The notes under the pieces are model-generated. The model ran no database searches and was not told where the DNA came from. It was given only the letters and a program-made list of their open reading frames with translations. A program made the translations under genes and the position numbers. A stretch of 64,000 nt of DNA from Zygnema cylindricum (lineage: Eukaryota > Streptophyta > Zygnematophyceae > Zygnematales > Zygnemataceae). The stretch covers positions 457,449 through 521,448 of the forward strand of contig JBBHKE010002976.1 in the NCBI GenBank assembly GCA_037447655.1. The letters are read 5' to 3'. Of the stretch, positions 58,933-64,000 are shown one piece after another; position 1 is the stretch's first letter, and every line of letters begins with the position of its first letter.

Positions 58933-59574
58933 CATAGTTCAAAAGTAGGCGTTTTTATGGTTAGGCCTTTGGTAGGCGCACAAAACTTGGCACTAAACTC
59001 GCGTAGAGTAGGCATATTGTATGGGTGTGAGTTGCGGACACTCTTGTACGATCGTACGAATATGACGTATGATCATAGTACAGCGCACGCCACCTGACGA
59101 AATTTTTTAGCGAACTGACGCGGCGTAAGGATGACATTCCGCCGGAAAAAAAACCCGGAAAAAAAAAAAAAAACGCGGACGGGCAACCTGGTTGGTCAGT
59201 TTGAGGCTTTGTTTAGTGTGGCCTTCAAAATTGCAGACGCTAATATGACAAATTGTCCTATCGTAAGTTGTGTTATGAGCTTTTCATGTGATCTTCTTAA
59301 GATCGATACTTTGATCAGCGACCGTCCGATCTTCCAAATCTGACGGTTAAAATAAAAAACACCTCAAAATTCACAGAAAAAATATTTTTTGTCCGATTTT
59401 TTTTCCAAATTTAGACATGCCGTTTAATTCTCTATCGATCGATGTGCAACTCAACCCTCTTAACCTTTTTTTTCATTTTTCGACCAATACAATATGGGTC
59501 TTAAGGGCATATTGTATGTTTTGCATACAATAGGCATACTGTATGGGCCTACTTTCACCTACTTTTGAACTATG
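58933..59574. mobile_element. hAT-1 element, copy 5, with perfect 8-bp duplication
   Basis: 642 bp, ends CATAGTTCAAAAGTAGGCG and CACCTACTTTTGAACTATG, flanked by GATTTTTG at 58925-58932 and 59575-59582. Near-identical to copy 4. Confidence 0.95.
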
Positions 59575-59579
59575 GATTT

Positions 59580-59790
59580 TTGAATGCGTATATAGTGTGC
59601 GAAATTTTTTGATTTCCGTTGGTTGCCATCTTGACACATTATCCAGCGTGTCGCGGCTAAAAAAATTATGTAAATGGTGATGTACCTCGCGAGGTACATT
59701 ACCATTTACACAAACTTTCGAAACGAATGCTTCGCGAAATATTATCCAACGGTCATTGTTAACTCCCAGACTTTTGGAGTATATTGGCAA
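59580..59790 (-). repeat. R1-like repeat with 42-bp palindrome
   Basis: In reverse orientation the blocks AATGACCGTTGGATAAT, TTCGCGAAGCATTCG and CGCGACACGCTGGATAA follow the order seen at 13440-13530. The palindrome at 59669-59710 replaces the region between. Confidence 0.65.
59669..59710. repeat. near-perfect 42-bp palindrome
   Basis: TGTAAATGGT...CCTCGCGAGG...ACCATTTACA; only one base pair (the G/T pair next to the outer 10-bp arms) breaks the symmetry. Confidence 0.95.
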
Positions 59791-60128
59791 GATTCTTTGT
59801 AATGTTGTTTTCCTAAAAAAACAAAATAATAGGTACAGCGTAGTACGAAGAGGTCCGAATTTATGTAAACAACTTCACTTTTCGTGTAATGTACCCTTAA
59901 TCATTCTAAATGGTTCTAAACGTTATTTGAGGTACCCCACCAAATATAGACTTCGTAACTGCAATATAGTGCCCTTCTAAATAGTGTGGTGTACAGACTG
60001 TCTTATCCGTATTATTTTGTACTTTTTTAAGAAAAAAGTACAGAAAAAATATTTACGCTAACGCGCGCGCATGTAAATGTGCTCTGGAAAAAAATGACGC
60101 AAATGTCACAAAAACGCGACATCGTATG

Positions 60129-60840
60129 AGGGTGAACCTCCATCAGGCGAAAAGTGGGGTTCTTTCCTGGAAAAAGTGTACTTTCGTACCGATCCAGCTC
60201 ATTTCCGTACAAAGACGTACTGATTTTTTATTTATTTTTTTTAAACATGATTACTGTCGGCTTGTCAAGATTCTCCAAACTTCTGGGCGACAACGTTGAC
60301 CGTCCGATTACGTGTTTTCGAAGCAAGCGGTCAGGTCGTCCAGTGATTAATTACTCTCCTCGGGAGGAGAGTCATCAATCACCAGACGTGTAAAATGTTT
60401 ACGCGTGGAAAGGTGACGTACAAGCCGCGCGCCTTCGGACAAGCGGGAATCAAATCCAACGAAAACCACCAAAAAAAATTTTTGTTGAAGAATGTGTCGT
60501 GACGCCTCCTCCACGATCCGCTAACATCCGGAATTTAAGGCGCCACGACGAAACACGAACGACAAAACAGCTACAAAAAATACAAAACACGAATGTACAA
60601 ATTGTACATTCACGTAATTTAATTTTGCGACTGGATGTACGGATACAAGTCCAGATATTGTGCTTTTGGAATCTTTGACTGCTCGTCGTGAGAACATGAA
60701 CCTACGTGTGTCCAATCGAAAGAAAGCACGTACGCGATAGATTCCATTGTTGACACGACCTCATGGAGAAATGAATGAAATATTACTGCCAGTAAACGTT
60801 TCCATACGATTATTGTCCGCGCCTGATGGAGGGTTACCCT
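60129..60840. mobile_element. R5 inverted-repeat element, 712 bp
   Basis: Left AGGGTGAACCTCCATCAGGCG and right CGCCTGATGGAGGGTTACCCT are inverted copies with a mismatch or two. Central hairpin at 60343-60382. Related ends at 49554 and 51129. A hAT-like AGGGTG terminus, but no duplication could be verified. Confidence 0.7.
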
Positions 60841-61280
60841 GATTTGAACAATTTCAATCTTGCACATATTTTAGTGTCAAGATACTATGCGCCGACAATC
60901 ATTACAAAGCAGTTTAAAGATTAGAGTTAATGATACATTAGAATAAATATTTTTTTGGAAAAAACTGAAATTCCCAATTAGCATAAATAACGCTAATTGT
61001 TTCATTACGCTATTTATTTCATTACGCTAATACTGATTCACGGTGTAGCGTTAACAATTATTTAGTGTTAAAAAACAATTAGTGTCATTAACGCTAATTG
61101 GGAATTTGGGGATTTTCAAGGAAATAATTCACTCAAATTTGGTATTTAGGGTTTTTTTAAATAGAATTAACCACTCTATTTAAGTTTTTTTTTAATTTAG
61201 GGACGCCGAATTAGCGTGATTAACCCTAATAGCGATTCGTGGTGTACAGTACACCGTGTATCGCTATTGGTGTTATTTTT
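60841..61280. other. gene-free stretch with GTACACCG-type ends
   Basis: 61024-61047 and 61203-61275 carry the CTAATAGCGATTC(A/G)(C/T)GGTGTA ends; the latter is a head-to-head pair. No ORF. Confidence 0.6.
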
Positions 61281-61284
61281 TTAT

Positions 61285-61575
61285 GTTGGGTACCGGGTAA
61301 AATCATATCGCGTTAAGATCGATATTCAATATAACGATTATCGATCGGTTAAGGGCCTCGATGTATCGTACCGGGACCAACATATTATACCGTGATATAT
61401 TTGGTAGAAGGTGGGTGTCCGGACAGTTACAGTACGAAAAAATAGTGCGGAAAATAGTACAGAAATTCTTAGGGACCCCCCTCGAGCACGCGCCACGAGG
61501 GGGGTTAGGAATTCTTTTTTGGGTATCGCAAATGTATCGCGATATTATGCTCTTTGATATATCGATTATCGGTAA
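61285..61575. mobile_element. hAT-3-like fragment
   Basis: GTTGGGTACCGGGTAAAATCA resembles the hAT-3 start, followed by CGATAT-rich sequence and a CCCCCCTCG...CGAGGGGGG hairpin at 61476-61504. The right end is replaced by a hAT-4 fragment. Confidence 0.6.
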
Positions 61576-61596
61576 CCAAATTTCGGTCAAAGGTCG

Positions 61597-61775
61597 CAAA
61601 AGTCAAAGTTTTACATAACCGAAATCGACCGCTTTTTTTTTCAAAATATGAGTAACCGACGCCCGACCGGGTTATGTCACGCTCCAAAATTGTTAACCGT
61701 TAACCGACCGGCGTTTACGAAAATAAAAGTTAACCGAAAATCGATTTTTTGCGACTAACCGTACCCGCTTGTAAC
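61597..61775. mobile_element. hAT-4 fragment (reverse)
   Basis: Reverse complement of the right half of 48074-48596: AAAGGTCGCAAAAGTCAAA, GGGTTATGTCACGCTCC, TTGTTAACCGTTAACCGACC. Confidence 0.75.
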
Positions 61776-61925
61776 CGAAAAAAGTACAAAATTACAACGT
61801 TCGTTGTTATTAGCGTTAAGTGTTGGATTGGCACGTGAATGCCGGTTCAATACGGGGTAGAATGTGATACGTCACACTTGAGCCCGCCTAAAAGAAATAG
61901 GTACGGACCCGCGAGAATCTACATC

Positions 61926-61997
61926 GAGCTGGTGGCACAGTGGTTAGTGCGCTGACTGTTCAAGTCAGAGGTCCCAGGTTCGAGCCCTGGCCGGCTC
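61926..61997 (+). tRNA. tRNA, anticodon loop TGTTCAA (TTC, Glu by position)
   Basis: A full cloverleaf folds: acceptor GAGCTGG/CCGGCTC (one G-T), D arm GCAC-AGTGGTTA-GTGC, anticodon arm CTGAC-TGTTCAA-GTCAG, variable AGGTC, T arm CCAGG-TTCGAGC-CCTGG. A box TGGCACAGTGG and B box GGTTCGAGCCC are canonical, and TTTT at 62000-62003 could end Pol III transcription. By position the anticodon is TTC (Glu), but position 33 is G where U is nearly universal, so a tRNA pseudogene is possible. CCA is not encoded. Confidence 0.8.
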
Positions 61998-62039
61998 ACT
62001 TTTCCCTGGTATGTGACATACCGAATCCCGGATTTCTAG

Positions 62040-62890
62040 GATATCAACATTAAGCATTTATTACACTTCGAATCGTAATTATCGTAAATAAATAATTAAT
62101 GTTATCCATTCTTATTTATATTTTTTCGTTTTTTCAAAAAAAAAAATTACTCTAGTTAATCAGTAACTCTAATTTGGGTTTTTTTTTGAATAATTATCCA
62201 CTTTGAATATCTTTTAGGTATACATACAAAATCTGACAAACGTACAATTTCAATCACTATGACGTTTGCACTTCGCGGTTTGTGAAAACTCATCCTGTCT
62301 TATAGTACAACTTCATGTCATTATGACATTAACACTATGCAGTTTGTGAAAACGCAGTTACATCATAACGGCATGTTTTAAATCATTTTTGTACTTTTTT
62401 CGTTAATACAGTACAATTTTGTACGGGCTGACACCGATGGTAAGCCACACTATTTAAAACGACACTATACTAGAGTTGTTAACGCTGATTCAAAAGGTAC
62501 CTTAAATAATGTTAAGAAAAATTTAGAGTTATTTATTCTTTTCAAGGTTTTTGAGTCAAAATTCGTGGTGACGAAATTAGCGTTAATAATGCTAATTACG
62601 ATTCGCGGTGTAGTGTTAATGGAAAATTATGATTAATAATACCATTTAATGCAATGAGACATGGCAGGTTATAGTCCACGTCTTTAAATAATGTTCTTAA
62701 CTATATTTTGTTATTTTTGGCTATAAGTAGGAGTGACTTATTAACACTGATAACAATGATTGGTGTAGTGGTACATCTCCCTTTGCAAAAAAGCAGCTCG
62801 TGTACCTCTTCTTTTTAGTATTTTGTCTTTTTGCAATCTACCTTTACAAACATTTTTTATCCTCGACAGTCACCTCCTTCAAGAGATTTG
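62040..62890. other. gene-free stretch
   Basis: AT-rich. Two related segments (about 62262-62293 and 62318-62351) share TATGAC(G/A)TT...CACT and CAGTTTGTGAAAAC-like blocks. GTACACCG-family end at 62588-62613. Confidence 0.5.
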
Positions 62891-62893
62891 TAC

Positions 62894-63870
62894 CTAATTT
62901 TGCGTGTAAATCTTATATTCTCGGTGGGATCTAACACGCAAAAGATCACTAACAATTGAAGCGTCTTGTGAGCTCCTCTTCTTTGTTATCGTGTTCTCGG
63001 CATCTGAAAAATTGCATTCAGACATGGAGTTAGAAGTCGGAATAGCTAAAACAGATCTAACAACACCGACTAGAATAGGAAATCCTCCATTTTTCGCACG
63101 TATATTTGATTTTTTTTCCACCATTCAAGTATGTTAAAGTTCAATCTTTCGTCGTTGGTTAATTTTAAATCAAAATAGCGTTTTATTGCGTCGTTAACAA
63201 GCGTTTTTTTGTCGATTGTAATAAAAACCTCATTTTCGTCATCACTCTCGGAATGTTTTTCCTCCGGAAAAAAATCGACTTGAAGCGTCTGTGCAGGAAG
63301 TTTAAATTCTTTGTCAATAAAATGAGCGGTTACTGACATGAATGAGGTTCTTTTTATTGTCTCGATCTAGAGATTGGTCGTAAGTGCGACAAAAATATTG
63401 TTATCAATATTTTCTTTAAAGTTTGGGATGATCAAACTACGAATATCTTTGGCACAAGGTATAATGTAGTGTTTTACGCTATTAACGAACGGGAGTAGCT
63501 GGTCGATGTCAACACTTTTGTTGGACGGAACACCAAGATCAAATAATGCTTGACAAAATGCTTGAAAACTTGGGAACAAAAAAAAAGAAAAAAAATTATC
63601 ATACAATTACTAACCATGATCAATAAATAAGGTTTATAACAAAACAACATCATGACAAACCAAATAATAATACAAAAATAGAAATAAGCGTACGAATATA
63701 AATTATAGGTTAAAAAATAGTGATCAAACTCAAGAATATAAATTTACTAAAAAAGCAAGTTATAATGACATATGCATTAAAGCCATCCTAAATGGAATTC
63801 AAAATAAATCATACCTGAACCCGACCATCGAAAATGGTCGAAGGTCCTCGCAACACATCAACGCCACCAT
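62894..63870 (-). pseudogene. hAT transposase remnant, spliced, broken
   Basis: An upstream exon (MVALMCCEDLRPFSMVGF, ATG at 63870, donor at 63814) joins in phase across a 246-bp intron to the exon starting at 63568 (FQAFCQALFDLGVPSNKS, QLLPFVNSVKHYI, VALTTNL). Then comes a TAG at 63367 where hAT transposases have Trp, and the same frame continues as SVTAHFIDKEFKLPAQTLQV. After ILEWWKK an A-run frameshift near 63112 moves the frame to GGFPILVGVVRSVLAIPTS and NSMSECNFSDAENTITKKRS, the C-terminal hAT dimerisation region. The canonical ER of that motif is EC. The middle catalytic region is short, so an internal deletion is likely. The frame stays open upstream of the ATG towards the window edge. 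Two inactivating lesions make this a pseudogene. Confidence 0.85.
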
Positions 63871-64000
63871 TTTCGCATTTTTTTTTCGGTCACTCGTTTT
63901 TTTTGCCTCTGTTTTTGAAAGAAACTTATGAAGAAGTCCTCTAAAACTATCCGTGTGTGCCAGAGATGAACATGTGTGAGTGTTAATGGTTTAAGTACCG

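Overview
This is a transposon-dominated stretch of a nuclear eukaryotic genome. Evidence: spliced genes with GT-AG introns, a nuclear-type tRNA with a Pol III T-run, Ty1/copia and Ty3-like LTR retrotransposons, and many short hAT-type elements with 8-bp target duplications. I cannot name the species. The nidogen-domain gene is a type best known from animals and their relatives. The retroelement primer sites match an initiator-Met tRNA of the kind seen in plants and green lineages (TGGTATCAGAGC and GGTTATGGGCCCACC). These hints pull in different directions. The ORFs outside the transposons are few and nearly all decayed.

Layout. 1-3.7 kb: repeat fragments, then the 3' exons of a secreted-type alpha/beta hydrolase gene (minus strand) whose upstream flank is a purine microsatellite split by a solo LTR. 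3.9-9.8 kb: a non-autonomous minus-strand LTR element (4293-9778) with its own internal insertions and a large palindrome made of two inverted LTR ends. 9.8-23.9 kb: no recognisable host gene. It is a mosaic of short inverted-repeat elements (families here called hAT-1 to hAT-4), GTAC-rich repeats and diverged repeat pairs. 23.9-36.7 kb: two nested minus-strand copia elements, the outer one bounded by a perfect AAGAT duplication. 36.7-39.0 kb: repeat flank, no gene. 39.0-46.3 kb: a plus-strand composite with Ty3-type LTRs and gag joined in mid zinc knuckle to copia pol and a copia 3' LTR; a solo LTR sits in its left LTR. 46.3-52.5 kb: duplicated segments and short elements. 52.5-54.4 kb: a degenerate ATTCAATGTCCA-type repeat array. 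54.6-56.3 kb: three 5' exons of a nidogen (NIDO) domain gene, minus strand. 56.3-64 kb: short elements, one tRNA gene (61926-61997) and a decayed hAT transposase at the right edge.

How the parts relate. The hAT transposase remnant is the only DNA-transposon protein in view. The abundant short elements with 8-bp duplications look like non-autonomous dependents of some hAT source, not necessarily this copy. The copia elements share one family (same LTR, primer site and polyprotein order), and all three copies carry stops and frameshifts. The most unusual observations are the Ty3-gag/copia-pol chimera, a tRNA-like block inside the copia LTRs, central CCTC...GAGG hairpins recurring in several unrelated short elements, and the LTR palindrome.
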